A stretch of 64,000 nt of DNA from Candidatus Baldrarchaeota archaeon (GTDB lineage Archaea > Asgardarchaeota > Baldrarchaeia > Baldrarchaeales > DXJG01): positions 285,103 to 349,102 of the forward strand of contig DXJG01000002.1 in the NCBI GenBank assembly GCA_019056805.1. The letters are read 5' to 3'. A model generated the notes under the pieces. It was not told the DNA's origin and did no database searches. It worked only from the letters and a program-made list of their open reading frames with translations. Every line of letters starts with the position of its first letter. The stretch's first letter is position 1. Below are positions 7,993-17,516 of this stretch, piece after piece. The position numbers were made by a program, and so were the translations under genes.

Positions 7993-8685
7993 CTACAATA
8001 TTTCGTCTATAAGATTTAGCAGGTCTGTAAGTTTTGAAATTTTTCTACATCTTCTGTTTTTGTAAAGCCCTTTTCTGTCAAGAAGAACACCCATTATTCC
8101 AACTGACTCAGCTCCAAGATAATCATTTTCATAACTATCACCAATATGCATCATCCTTTCAAGAGGTGTATTCGACATTTTTGAAGCAAGTTTAAAAATT
8201 TCCGGGCTCGGCTTTTCATAGCCTACAGAACCAGAAGCCACCAATAAGTCAAAATAACTTTCTAACCCAATCCGAGAAAGATAAATTGATAAATTCCTGT
8301 GAGAAGAAACATTAGAAATTATAATAAGACGAAACCCCCGTTTTTTAAGTTCTTTGAGAGTAGGTTCCACATCTTCGTACGCCCTAAATACGACCCTATG
8401 AGGCCACAGCTCAGATACTTGCAAAGCAAGTTTACGTGGATTAGGTAGTCTTAAAGCTGATATCATGTGTTGAATAAGTTCAATAAATGCCTCTTCATTC
8501 CACAACTTACCAGTTTTAACTTTCTCCCACCTCCACCAATCACGTACACTTCTAAATACATCCTTAAGTTGTTCAACATCGACCTTATATCCTAATTCAC
8601 TTAAAATTTCATAAAAAACAATATGATCATCCTTTACTTCATAGGCAAGGGTCCCTCCAAAATCTAACGAAATAGTTTCTAACAA
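7993..8685 (-). CDS. HAD-superfamily hydrolase
   Basis: This 230-residue enzyme has the four HAD motifs. Motif I is SLDFGGTLAYE with the nucleophile aspartate, motif II is IISNVSS, the motif III lysine is in GYEKPSPEIF, and motif IV is HIGDSYENDYLGA. The second aspartate of the usual DxDGT is replaced, since the sequence is DFGGT, as in some archaeal members. The likely reaction is phosphate ester hydrolysis of a small molecule. TTG 8685 is chosen as the start because GGAGAGAGG stands directly before it. A longer frame from 8724 adds an atypical 13-residue leader. Confidence 0.83.
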   Translation of the reverse strand: MLETISLDFGGTLAYEVKDDHIVFYEILSELGYKVDVEQLKDVFRSVRDWWRWEKVKTGKLWNEEAFIELIQHMISALRLPNPRKLALQVSELWPHRVVFRAYEDVEPTLKELKKRGFRLIIISNVSSHRNLSIYLSRIGLESYFDLLVASGSVGYEKPSPEIFKLASKMSNTPLERMMHIGDSYENDYLGAESVGIMGVLLDRKGLYKNRRCRKISKLTDLLNLIDEIL

Positions 8686-8831
8686 ATTCCTCTCTCCTAC
8701 CAAATTTTTAAACGCACAGTTCAATCAAGTCTCCATAAAGCATTTATTGATTCAAACATTATACTTTTGACAATATTAACTTACGTAATATTTTTACATA
8801 AAAATCAAGGCAATCCATAGTTTAAATTCAA

Positions 8832-8880
8832 TCAGTAGAGGTGCATATCATCACTTTTCAGTTCAGGTCAGTATCATCAT
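8832..8880 (-). ncRNA. C/D box guide RNA (2'-O-methylation)
   Basis: Read on the minus strand, this stretch has a perfect archaeal C/D layout. Box C is ATGATGA (8874-8880), then 12 nt, box D' is CTGA (8858-8861), then 3 nt, box C' is GTGATGA (8848-8854), then 12 nt, and box D is CTGA (8832-8835). Both guide regions are 12 nt, the standard length, and the D'-C' spacer is the usual 3 nt. The predicted targets are the complements of TACTGACCTGAA and TATGCACCTCTA, with the methylated base five positions from each D box. The closing stem outside boxes C and D is weak. It lies in the gap between the HAD gene and the peptide transporter. Confidence 0.8.
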
Positions 8881-9100
8881 ACTGGATATAACTACCTACC
8901 GACAATACCATTCCACACATCCATATTTTCTTAGCAAACGAATATTAAATTATCGTTAATGCACTTACTTTTAATTTTTATGAATTTTTTCTTTCTTCCG
9001 TTAAGTCTTTCACGAGTTCACATTTTTGTTTTGCAATTAAAATGGTCTAGGTACGTATCTGGAACGTTTTTCCTCTATGTGCCAGTTAGGTCGATTTAAC

Positions 9101-9151
9101 CAAAATTTTTAATAAGTTTGGAGACATTAATACTAGAAGGAGAGGTGGAGT
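9101..9151 (+). promoter_or_regulatory. Promoter and ribosome site of the peptide ABC operon
   Basis: A TATA-like element, TTTTTAATAA, lies at about 9106-9115, preceded by an A/C stretch that could serve as BRE. A strong Shine-Dalgarno region (AGGAGAGGTGGAG, 9138-9150) directly precedes ATG 9152. The rest of the gap from 8686 holds the C/D box RNA on the other strand. I see nothing else in it. Confidence 0.45.
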
Positions 9152-10732
9152 ATGAGAAAACTAAAGTTTTCTAAAAGAGCTCAAACAAAGCTGATTGCAA
9201 TAATCGTTGTGATCATAGTAATCGCAGCAGTTGTTGGCATTGCTTACTATTACTTGGCACCTAAACCAGCTCCCAAACCGCTTACCTTAGGTACAACAGA
9301 TAAAATAACAGTTCTCGATCCTGCAAAAGCCTATGACTTCTTCACATGGGAGATATTTAACAACATTGGTGAAGGATTATTAAAGTACAAGCCTGGAACA
9401 ACCGAATTAGAACCGGGTATCGCAGAATCGTATACCGTCAGCGCTGACGGGCTCGAATACACCTTTAAACTCAGAGAAGGCTTGAAATTTACCGATGGAA
9501 CCCCACTTAACGCTACCGCTGTTAAATGGTCTATAGACCGAGTCATGAGACTAGATCTAGATCCTTCATGGCTAGTTACAGCCTTCGTTGACAGAGTAGA
9601 AGTTGTAGACACCTACACCGTAAAGTTCGTACTGAAAAAACCAGTTTCATACTTCCCAGCACTAGTTGCCACCGTGCCCTACTTCCCAGTAAGCCCCAAC
9701 TCCTACCCCGCAAATGACACCGCTGAACCTCTAGTAGGTCACTACGGCCCCTATAAAATCAAAAGCTGGACAAGAGATGTAGAAATCGTCCTAGAAGCCA
9801 ACCCCGACTATTACGGTCCCAAACCAAAATCGGAGATCTTCGTTGTAAAATTCTTTAAAGACGCTTCTTCATTAAGATTAGCGGTGGAAACTGGTGAAAT
9901 CGACATTGCTTGGAGGACACTAAGACCAACAGACATAATTGATCTTAAAGAGGCAGGAGAACTAACCGTAATAGAAGCACCAGGACCATATATTCGATAC
10001 ATTGTCTGTCGCTGCAACCAAGCACCCTTTAACAATACGCTCTTAAGACGAGCTGTTGCCGCAGCCATAAACAGGAGTAGAATATGTGAAGAAGTCTACA
10101 AGGGTACCGTTGAGCCACTTTACAGCATGGTTCCTAAGGGAATGTGGAGCCACATTGATGCATTCAAAGAGGAATATGGTGAGCGCAATTTAACACTAGC
10201 AAGAGAACTCTTAATGGAGGCAGGGTACAGCGAGGAAAATCCATTTGAATTCGAACTATGGTATACTCCTACACATTATGGAGATTTAGAGGCAGATGTA
10301 GCGGCTGTAATAAAGGAAGACCTTGAAGAGACAGGTATCATGAAGGTTACACTGAGAAGTGCTGAATGGGCAACATATGCTGGTGAGTACATAGCCCAAG
10401 GAGTTATGCCTATCTTTCTACTCGGCTGGTATCCAGACTACATAGATCCAGATAACTACTTAACATGCTTCCTTCACTCAGAATATTCGCCAGACCTGGG
10501 CGTATTCTACAATAACAGTCAAATGGACGAGTGGCTTGAGGCAGCTCAAACCGAATTAGACATAGAAACACGAACAGAACTCTATATAAATGTACAAAGG
10601 CTAATGGCCGAAGAAGCCCCAGTTATTCCGCTTTTCCAAGGAAAACTGACTATCGTCACTTCACCAGACGTAAAGGGAGTTGTACTAGACCCTGTAATGC
10701 TGCTCAGATACTACTTGATCTACAAAGAGTAA
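9152..10732 (+). CDS. Peptide ABC transporter substrate-binding protein
   Basis: This 526-residue SBP family 5 protein would capture oligopeptides or similar solutes outside the cell. A basic start is followed by one membrane helix (about residues 14-34, IIVVIIVIAAVVGIAYYYLA) and a proline-alanine linker. There is no lipobox cysteine, so it is probably held by the uncleaved helix. The family signature is visible: GIAESYTVSADGLEYTFKLR, then LREGLKFTDGTPLNATAVKW. Late regions include WYPDYIDPDNYL and the ending DPVMLLRYYLIY. It heads a five-gene operon with two permeases and two ATPases. Confidence 0.92.
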   Translation: MRKLKFSKRAQTKLIAIIVVIIVIAAVVGIAYYYLAPKPAPKPLTLGTTDKITVLDPAKAYDFFTWEIFNNIGEGLLKYKPGTTELEPGIAESYTVSADGLEYTFKLREGLKFTDGTPLNATAVKWSIDRVMRLDLDPSWLVTAFVDRVEVVDTYTVKFVLKKPVSYFPALVATVPYFPVSPNSYPANDTAEPLVGHYGPYKIKSWTRDVEIVLEANPDYYGPKPKSEIFVVKFFKDASSLRLAVETGEIDIAWRTLRPTDIIDLKEAGELTVIEAPGPYIRYIVCRCNQAPFNNTLLRRAVAAAINRSRICEEVYKGTVEPLYSMVPKGMWSHIDAFKEEYGERNLTLARELLMEAGYSEENPFEFELWYTPTHYGDLEADVAAVIKEDLEETGIMKVTLRSAEWATYAGEYIAQGVMPIFLLGWYPDYIDPDNYLTCFLHSEYSPDLGVFYNNSQMDEWLEAAQTELDIETRTELYINVQRLMAEEAPVIPLFQGKLTIVTSPDVKGVVLDPVMLLRYYLIYKE

Positions 10733-10777
10733 AAAATAAAAACCACTCACTTAACCTTTTTTTTCGGAGGAAAATAT

Positions 10778-11788
10778 ATGACATCTCTAAGAATATACGT
10801 TGTAAGGCGAATCCTTTTGGCTATTCCCACGATTCTTATTCTCCTCACGATTGTTTTTGTTGTAATGAGAGTCGCTGGAGACCCTGTCAGTGCCATACTT
10901 GGTGGTCACGCCCCCGCAGAACAAATCGAACGTATAAAAGAGCAGCTTGGACTTAATAAACCGCTATACGTCCAGTACCTTGAATATCTTTGGCAACTTT
11001 TCCATGGAGATCTAGGACGGTCAATGATTTGGGGGCGAAGACCCGTATTAGTTGAGATTTTAGAACACTTCCCAGCTACACTAGAACTTTCCATATCAGC
11101 ATTTATTGTGAGCATATTTATTGGAATAATTACTGGTGTCCATTCAGCTCGCAATTACAATAAACCTACTGACCACATGCTTAGGCTGTACGGCATTGTT
11201 ACCTATGCCCTTTTTATTCCTTGGATTGGACTAATATTACAACTAATATTCGGAGTATACCTAGGTTGGTTGCCAACCAGTGGACGAATAGATACCCTCA
11301 TGGAGCCAAAACACATCACCGGACTCTACGTGTTAGATAGTATCCTAACACTTAACATTCCCAGTTTGATCAGTGCGATAAGGCATCTAATTCTTCCATC
11401 CATAACCTTAGGAATTTATCTTTCAGGAATTTACACACGTCTTACACGATCAAACATGTTGGAGATTCTTAGAAAAGACTTCATAACAGCCGCTAAAGCG
11501 AGAGGGTTACCAGAAGATACAATAATCTACAAACATGCTCTAAAAAACGCGTTTATACCAATACTTACGATGATGGGGTTACAGTTCGCGTTGCTACTTG
11601 CCGGAGCAGTATTAACAGAGACAACATTTTCATGGCCAGGAATGGGAACATTTCTTGCCGAAAGGATATTTTACCGAGATTACACAACAGTTCAGGGAAC
11701 CATTGTTTTCTTCGCACTTCTAGTAGTTAGTGTGAGCCTTATAATCGATATTCTCTACGCTTATATAGATCCAAGAATTCGATATTAG
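10778..11788 (+). CDS. Peptide ABC transporter permease, DppB type
   Basis: This 336-residue inner permease has six membrane segments. It begins with the typical RRILLAIPTILILLTIVFVV and a DPVSAILGG periplasmic loop. The ATPase-coupling EAA loop is present as DFITAAKARGLPEDTIIYKH (about residues 230-249), followed by LKNAFIPILT. The C-terminus shows FSWPGMG and ends DPRIRY, both standard for this family. A GGAGG ribosome site precedes ATG 10778. It pairs with the permease gene that starts 12 nt downstream of its stop. Confidence 0.93.
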   Translation: MTSLRIYVVRRILLAIPTILILLTIVFVVMRVAGDPVSAILGGHAPAEQIERIKEQLGLNKPLYVQYLEYLWQLFHGDLGRSMIWGRRPVLVEILEHFPATLELSISAFIVSIFIGIITGVHSARNYNKPTDHMLRLYGIVTYALFIPWIGLILQLIFGVYLGWLPTSGRIDTLMEPKHITGLYVLDSILTLNIPSLISAIRHLILPSITLGIYLSGIYTRLTRSNMLEILRKDFITAAKARGLPEDTIIYKHALKNAFIPILTMMGLQFALLLAGAVLTETTFSWPGMGTFLAERIFYRDYTTVQGTIVFFALLVVSVSLIIDILYAYIDPRIRY

Positions 11789-11800
11789 GAGGTTAAAGTG

Positions 11801-12676
11801 ATGACACCAATTTTATCTTTTTCAAGATTGATTGCATCACTTAAGAGAATTTCCCCTAGAAGAGGGATTGAATATTGTTTTACCATTATAGGATTTGTGA
11901 TCACTCTTTCCATAATTTTAATGGCTATTTTTGCTCCATACATTGCTCCTTATGATCCAACAAAAAGAGTAGGCGGTCTTCTTGAGGGTCCAAATAGCCA
12001 TTTTATTATGGGTACAGATAGCCTTGGAAGAGATATTTTTAGCAGAATAATATATGGATCTAGGATCGTTCTACGTGTCACTCTTTTATCGATTGTTATT
12101 TCTTTTTTCTGCGGTGTACCACTTGGATTAATAGCGGGTTATGTTGGAGGTAAACTTGACAGCGTTTTATCCTTGGTCATGGATGCTATGTATGCTTTCC
12201 CAGGACTTATCTTGGCTATAGCCATAGCTGCCGCACTGGGTCCAAGTGAGATAACTGTATCTTTAGCAATAGCAGTGATTTACATCCCAACTTATTTCCG
12301 AATGATTAGAGGACACGTTTTATCTCTAAAAGAAAGCCTATTTATTGAAGCAGCAAGAGCGATTGGCGCTAGGGACAGAACTATAATATTCAAATACATT
12401 TTTCCAAACGTTATTCTATCTATTCCAATAATACTATCACTTAATGCAGCTGATGCCGTCCTAACAGAAGCAGCTTTAAGCTTTCTTGGACTTGGACCAG
12501 TCACTGCACCGACTCCAGATTGGGGAATGGATTTAAGGATGGGTCACGCTTATCTTGCTGCTAAAATTTGGTGGCCAAGTACATTTCCAGGGTTGATGAT
12601 AGTATTACTCACACTGGGCTTCAGCCTTCTTGGAGAAGGAATCAGCGAAATTTTGAATCCGAGATTAAGGAGATGA
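11801..12676 (+). CDS. Peptide ABC transporter permease, DppC type
   Basis: This is the second permease, about 291 residues. It has an N-terminal membrane helix, the FIMGTDSLGRDIFSR motif that marks DppC proteins, an EAA loop (SLFIEAARAIGARDRTIIFK) and the ending GEGISEILNPRLRR. ATG 11801 lies seven bases from AGGAGG. A GTG directly before it is less well spaced. The gene ends in an overlap with the ATPase gene, a sign of coupled translation. Confidence 0.92.
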   Translation: MTPILSFSRLIASLKRISPRRGIEYCFTIIGFVITLSIILMAIFAPYIAPYDPTKRVGGLLEGPNSHFIMGTDSLGRDIFSRIIYGSRIVLRVTLLSIVISFFCGVPLGLIAGYVGGKLDSVLSLVMDAMYAFPGLILAIAIAAALGPSEITVSLAIAVIYIPTYFRMIRGHVLSLKESLFIEAARAIGARDRTIIFKYIFPNVILSIPIILSLNAADAVLTEAALSFLGLGPVTAPTPDWGMDLRMGHAYLAAKIWWPSTFPGLMIVLLTLGFSLLGEGISEILNPRLRR

Positions 12677-12681
12677 AAGCT

Positions 12682-13641
12682 GTGGGGGAAAGTATCCTAG
12701 AAGTAAAGGGCCTAAAAGTTTACTATTATACAAGAGAAGGCGTCGTGAGAGCTGTGGATAACGTAGATTTTTTCATGGAAAAAGGAGAAACAGTGGGCTT
12801 AGTTGGGGAATCTGGTTCGGGAAAATCGACTTTAGGTTTTTCCATATTGAAGCTTATTCCTCCTCCAGGAAAAATAGTTGACGGAAAGATTATTTTTGAT
12901 GGAATTGATCTTACTGAGTTGGATGAAAAGGAGATGCGTGAAATAAGAGGAAAACGGATTTCAATGGTCTTTCAAGATCCAATGACTTCACTAAATCCGC
13001 TCATGAAGATAGGTGACCACTTAGTTGAGACTATAATGACGCATGAGGAAGTTACACGTGAGGAAGCCGAAGAAAGAGCACTTGCATTGTTAAGAGATGT
13101 TGGTATTATGCCGGATAGATTTCACGATTATCCTCATCAGTTTAGTGGGGGAATGCGGCAGAGAGTCATGATTGCTTTGGCATTAGCTTTAAATCCAGAT
13201 ATAGTTATAGCAGATGAACCTACCTCTGCTCTTGATGTGATTGTCCAATTTCAAATTTTGGATTTGATGGAGAGATTAAAAAAGCAATACAATGTAGGAA
13301 TGATCTTTATATCTCATGATATAAGTGTAGTCGCTGAAATTTCTGATAAAATAGCTTTGATGTATGCAGGCCAAATAGTTGAGTATGCTAATGCCATCCC
13401 CTTCTTCGAAGAGCATCTACATCCCTACGCCGAGCTACTGTTACAATCAGTGCCAAATATTGAGCTATCTGACCAAAAACTTAAATACATCCCTGGGTTG
13501 CCACCAGATTTACTTCACCCCCCTAGTGGTTGTAGGTTTCATCCACGGTGCCCATATGCTGAAAGCATATGCAAAGAGAAAGATCCCCCCTTACTTGAGA
13601 TAAATACAGGACACTTTGTAAAATGTTTTAGATATAAGTAG
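12682..13641 (+). CDS. Peptide ABC transporter ATPase, DppD type
   Basis: This ATPase of about 319 residues has Walker A GESGSGKST, Q-loop VFQDPMTSLNPL, signature FSGGMRQRVMIA and Walker B IVIADEPTSALD. The C-terminal oligopeptide-transporter extension carries CRFHPRCPYAESIC, a cysteine motif that binds an iron-sulfur cluster in some members. GTG 12682 is nine bases from AAGGAG and is preferred. ATG 12673 overlaps the stop of the permease but sits against the ribosome site. Confidence 0.92.
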   Translation: MGESILEVKGLKVYYYTREGVVRAVDNVDFFMEKGETVGLVGESGSGKSTLGFSILKLIPPPGKIVDGKIIFDGIDLTELDEKEMREIRGKRISMVFQDPMTSLNPLMKIGDHLVETIMTHEEVTREEAEERALALLRDVGIMPDRFHDYPHQFSGGMRQRVMIALALALNPDIVIADEPTSALDVIVQFQILDLMERLKKQYNVGMIFISHDISVVAEISDKIALMYAGQIVEYANAIPFFEEHLHPYAELLLQSVPNIELSDQKLKYIPGLPPDLLHPPSGCRFHPRCPYAESICKEKDPPLLEINTGHFVKCFRYK

Positions 13642-13660
13642 CATAAGAGGATGTGTAAAT

Positions 13661-14638
13661 TTGATAATTAAGGTAGTGAATCTAAAAAAATACTTCCCAG
13701 TACAAAAGAGTTTCCTAGAAAGATTGTTTGCCAGAAAACTTGATTACGTTAAAGCAGTTGACGGAATTAGTTTTGAAATAGAAAAGGGTGAAGTTTTCAC
13801 CATAGCTGGAGAAAGCGGATGCGGAAAAACAACAACTGGAAGATTAGTTACACGACTCATTGATCCTACTGATGGAAAAATTCTCTTTAAAGAAAAAGAT
13901 ATAACATTTCTGAGGGGAGAGGAACTAAGAAGACTCAGAAAACATATACAGATAATTTTCCAAGACCCCTACGCTTCCCTTAATCCTCGCATGAAGATAG
14001 GAGAGATCGTAGGGCATCCCCTTGAGATTCATGAAATAGCAACGGGAGATGAAAAGAAGAAGTTAGTCCTTGAAATGCTGGAAAAAGTCGACTTAAAACC
14101 AGCTGAAAAGTTTTATGACATGTATCCTCACGAATTGAGCGGCGGACAGAGACAAAGAGTAGCAATAGCAAGGGCTATGATACTTAATCCGGATTTCATT
14201 GTAGCCGATGAACCAATTTCGATGATAGACGTTTCTTTAAGAGCAAAGATACTTGAATTGATGACTGAGTTAAAAGAGGAATTCGATTTAACATATCTCT
14301 TTATAACACATGACCTAGCAGTAGCTAAATACATTTCTGATAGAATAGCCATTATGTACCTAGGAAAAATTGTTGAGATGGGTCAAAAAGAATTAATATT
14401 CTCTAACCCCCTTCACCCCTACACTATTGCATTACTCTCAGCGATACCAATTCCAAATCCAAAAAGAAAACGCAAACGCATAGAACTAAAGGGAGAAGTT
14501 CCTAGCTCCATTAACATACCATCCGGCTGTAGATTCCATCCACGCTGTCCATATAAAGAGGACATATGTTCCAAGGAAGAACCACAACTAATAGAGGCAG
14601 AAAAAGACCATTACGTAGCATGCCACCGAGTCCAATAA
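13661..14638 (+). CDS. Peptide ABC transporter ATPase, DppF type
   Basis: This 325-residue second ATPase starts at TTG 13661. It has Walker A GESGCGKTTTG, Q-loop IFQDPYASLNPR, signature LSGGQRQRVAIA and Walker B IVADEPISMID. In the last, the usual TSALD is ISMID, but the catalytic glutamate is kept. The C-terminal CRFHPRCPYKEDIC motif parallels its partner. It closes the operon that runs from 9152. The downstream gap to 14815 is short and shows no gene. Confidence 0.92.
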   Translation: MIIKVVNLKKYFPVQKSFLERLFARKLDYVKAVDGISFEIEKGEVFTIAGESGCGKTTTGRLVTRLIDPTDGKILFKEKDITFLRGEELRRLRKHIQIIFQDPYASLNPRMKIGEIVGHPLEIHEIATGDEKKKLVLEMLEKVDLKPAEKFYDMYPHELSGGQRQRVAIARAMILNPDFIVADEPISMIDVSLRAKILELMTELKEEFDLTYLFITHDLAVAKYISDRIAIMYLGKIVEMGQKELIFSNPLHPYTIALLSAIPIPNPKRKRKRIELKGEVPSSINIPSGCRFHPRCPYKEDICSKEEPQLIEAEKDHYVACHRVQ

Positions 14639-14815
14639 CTACATTATCCATATAACTAACAATGAAAAAGTTAACTAGCATCACCAATTTAAGAGATAAC
14701 TAAACCTTCCATGAGACATAAATATCTCCTGAACAATATCTCGACCTGTTAATGTCCGTTTAAATGAAAACAAAAACGGCTGGTTATAGACATTTCTATT
14801 ATTTTATATCCGAGG

Positions 14816-15268
14816 TTAAGTTGGTTTCTTATATTTTCTTATTTTTATTCCTGCTTCTTTTAATATCTCTTTTGCCAGTTCATCCTCATATTCGTCATCA
14901 TAAATAACTTCTTTGATTTCCGCATTAATAATTAATTTAGCGCAAACAACACAAGGATATGTCGTTGTGTAGAGAGTTGCTCCCCTAGTGCTTACGCCAA
15001 AAACAGCAGCTTGCACAATAGCATTTTGTTCAGCATGTAATCCACGGCATAGTTCCTGTCTCTCTCCCGACGGAACTTTCATTTTCTCTCTAAGACAACC
15101 TACAACTTCGCAATGCGGTAAGCCTTTTGGCGTACCGTTATACCCTGTGGCTAAGATTCTTCTTTCTTTGACAAGTACTGCACCCACTTTTCTTCTTAAG
15201 CACGTTGATCTTTCTTTAACTAGATGTGCTATTTTCATGAAGTATTCGTCCCAGCTTGGCCGTTTCAC
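14816..15268 (-). CDS. dCMP deaminase
   Basis: This 150-residue zinc enzyme converts dCMP to dUMP for dTMP synthesis. The zinc-site motifs are [12 protein letters not shown] (His and catalytic Glu) and [11 protein letters not shown] (two Cys). The N-terminus [20 protein letters not shown] matches the family start. GTG 15268 is therefore chosen, with GGTGA just before it, instead of the longer frame from 15394. An extra loop around [11 protein letters not shown] is typical of family members that bind a second zinc. Confidence 0.9.
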   Translation of the reverse strand: MKRPSWDEYFMKIAHLVKERSTCLRRKVGAVLVKERRILATGYNGTPKGLPHCEVVGCLREKMKVPSGERQELCRGLHAEQNAIVQAAVFGVSTRGATLYTTTYPCVVCAKLIINAEIKEVIYDDEYEDELAKEILKEAGIKIRKYKKPT

Positions 15269-15469
15269 ACGCTCACCTTCTCCTACCGAAGATAAGAAAT
15301 TTACAATCTTAACCATAGGAGGAGGGTCTGCAAAATATATAAACTTTAATATCCTTGTAGCGATGGTTAAAATTGATTCACACGAAATTTCCAATTTGAT
15401 TGAGAATTACAATTTTAGCTTCTATATTAAGTTAACATTTGTATCTGAAAATAAATGAGGTGGTATTTC

Positions 15470-16837
15470 ATGTTGAGAGGAAGGAAGATTCCATGCGCGT
15501 TGACAATAGCTGGCTCAGATTCAGGAGGGGGTGCAGGTATCCAAGCGGATTTAAAAACCTTTGCAGCTTTAGGAGTTCATGGAATGTCAGCTATAACTGC
15601 AATAACTGCTCAAAATACCGTTGAGGTAACGGCAGTCCACCCAGTCCCGCCTGAAATAGTGAAGCAGCAAATTGAAGCTGTTGCCACGGACATTGGTGTA
15701 GATGCTGCAAAAACAGGTATGCTCTATTCAACCGAAATTATCAAAGTAGTTGTTGAAGAGGTAAAAACGCATGGATTTCCTGTAGTTGTTGATCCTGTGA
15801 TGATTGCGAAAAGTGGGGCTTCTTTACTTAGAGAGGATGCGAAAAGAACATTAATAAATGAGTTAATTCCGTTGGCAACAGTTGTAACTCCAAATGCGAT
15901 GGAAGCCCAAGAAATAACTGGCATAAAAATTCAAGACATAAAAGATGCCGAGCTTGCGGCTAGGAAAATAGCTGAACTAGGTGCAAAATCGGTAGTAGTT
16001 AAAGGCGGACATATATTACAAGGCGGAAAGGCGGTAGATGTACTTTACTATGATGGGAAATATCATTATTTTGAAAGTGAACGATTAGAATCAAAAACAA
16101 CTCACGGTACAGGATGTAGTTTTGCAGCCGCTATAGCAGCCGAACTTGCAAAAGGAAAAAATATACCAGAAGCCGTTGAAGTAGCCAAAAAAGTTGTAAA
16201 TATGGGTATCAAATTTGGCTTAAACATTGGTAGAGGCTTCGGACCTGTAAACCCTATGGCTGAGCTTTACAAAGAAGCTTCCAAATATAAAGTTTTGAAA
16301 AATGTTAAAGAGGCAATAAAACTTCTTGAATACAACCCTGAAGTTTCTAATCTAGTTCCAGAGGTTAGAATGAACCTTGTCATGGCTCTACCGTACGCTG
16401 AGACTTTAGACGACATTGTAGGAGTTGATGGCCGTATCACCATAGTGAATGGAAGAGCTAAGGCGGCTGCCTGCCCGGAATTTGGAGTTTCGCGACATCT
16501 TGCTAAATACGTTTTAACTGCTATGAAGTACGATTCTTCAATTAGAGCAGCGATAAATATCAGATACTCCATGGATATCCTAAATATTTGTAAAAAACTT
16601 GGATTATCTGTGTCATTTTATGATCGAAGAAAGGAACCTGAAGAAATCAAAAAGATTGAGGGGATGTCGGTGCCTTGGGGAGTGGAGCAAGCAATAAAAA
16701 GTATTGGAAAGGTTCCTAACGTCATTTATCATGAAGGTGATTGGGGCAAAGAGCCAATGATAGTCTTACTCGGTGAAAACGCTATAAATGTTGCTAAACT
16801 CGCTATTAAAATTGCCAAGAACTTAGTAAAATCATGA
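15470..16837 (+). CDS. thiDN: ThiD-ThiN bifunctional HMP(-P) kinase / thiamine-phosphate synthase
   Basis: This fusion of about 455 residues has two domains. Residues 1-265 form the ThiD kinase ([40 protein letters not shown]), which phosphorylates hydroxymethylpyrimidine phosphate. Residues 280-455 form ThiN ([31 protein letters not shown]), the archaeal enzyme that joins the pyrimidine and thiazole parts. ATG 15470 is six bases from AGGTGG. An upstream ATG at 15455 lies inside that ribosome site. The ThiW transporter follows, so the pair would salvage thiazole or precursor and make thiamine phosphate. Confidence 0.93.
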   Translation: MLRGRKIPCALTIAGSDSGGGAGIQADLKTFAALGVHGMSAITAITAQNTVEVTAVHPVPPEIVKQQIEAVATDIGVDAAKTGMLYSTEIIKVVVEEVKTHGFPVVVDPVMIAKSGASLLREDAKRTLINELIPLATVVTPNAMEAQEITGIKIQDIKDAELAARKIAELGAKSVVVKGGHILQGGKAVDVLYYDGKYHYFESERLESKTTHGTGCSFAAAIAAELAKGKNIPEAVEVAKKVVNMGIKFGLNIGRGFGPVNPMAELYKEASKYKVLKNVKEAIKLLEYNPEVSNLVPEVRMNLVMALPYAETLDDIVGVDGRITIVNGRAKAAACPEFGVSRHLAKYVLTAMKYDSSIRAAINIRYSMDILNICKKLGLSVSFYDRRKEPEEIKKIEGMSVPWGVEQAIKSIGKVPNVIYHEGDWGKEPMIVLLGENAINVAKLAIKIAKNLVKS

Positions 16838-16979
16838 AAATATTTAGTATAACTTCATTTTATAACGCAATAAACATTGTTCAGTTTACCGAAGCAGATA
16901 GATTATAAATAAACTCGGAAGATTTAAATCACCTCTTTTATTCTTAAGGGCAGAAACTTCGCATAGAGAGGTGAAAGAA

Positions 16980-17516
16980 GTGTCCTATAAGAGCGTCAAT
17001 GTAAAACAAGTTTCGCTTGCAGCAATGCTAATTGCACTAGGTGTAATTCTCGCGCCTATGTTCTGGTTTCCTTTCCTTACAACAAAAGCTTACCCGGGTC
17101 AACATATGATAAATGTTTTAGCAGGCATATTGTTGGGACCTCTCTGGGCAGCATTCATAGCCTTTTGCATCGGAATAATTAGAATGAGCATAGGTATAGG
17201 AACCATATATTCCATGCCTGGAGGAATACCAGGGGGAATAATTGTAGGATTCTTTTACTGGTTATTCAAAAAGTTTAAGATAAAATACCCGGAAATTGCG
17301 GCATTTACAGAGCCAATAGGCACCGTAATCATAGGAGGAACACTAGCAGTACTACTTGTAGCACCATTAATTGGAGATGTAAGGTTAATAGGAGCTCCGC
17401 TTCTTCTACTTTGGACAGGATGGGCTGTTAGCTCTGTTCCAGGATGTATACTAGGATTTATCGTAGTGGAGGTCCTTAGACTTGCAGGAATTACCAGAGA
17501 AACTTTCCGTGAATGA
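16980..17516 (+). CDS. thiW: ThiW thiazole-uptake membrane protein (ECF S component)
   Basis: This membrane protein of 178 residues has about five hydrophobic segments. The segments include VSLAAMLIALGVILAPMFWF near the N-terminus, VLAGILLGPLWAAFIAFCIG, SMPGGIPGGIIVGFFYWLF and VIIGGTLAVLLVAPLIG. The PGG..GG pattern and the position next to thiDN mark it as ThiW, thought to take up the thiazole part of thiamine. GTG 16980 lies after GAGAGGTG with good spacing. GTG 16971 sits inside that site. No thiamine riboswitch is visible upstream. Confidence 0.85.
   Translation: MSYKSVNVKQVSLAAMLIALGVILAPMFWFPFLTTKAYPGQHMINVLAGILLGPLWAAFIAFCIGIIRMSIGIGTIYSMPGGIPGGIIVGFFYWLFKKFKIKYPEIAAFTEPIGTVIIGGTLAVLLVAPLIGDVRLIGAPLLLLWTGWAVSSVPGCILGFIVVEVLRLAGITRETFRE

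Noticed and set aside
16838-16979. Possible thiamine riboswitch before thiW
   Set aside because: None of the conserved TPP-aptamer blocks (such as CTGAGA or the TGAACCTGATC region) is present.
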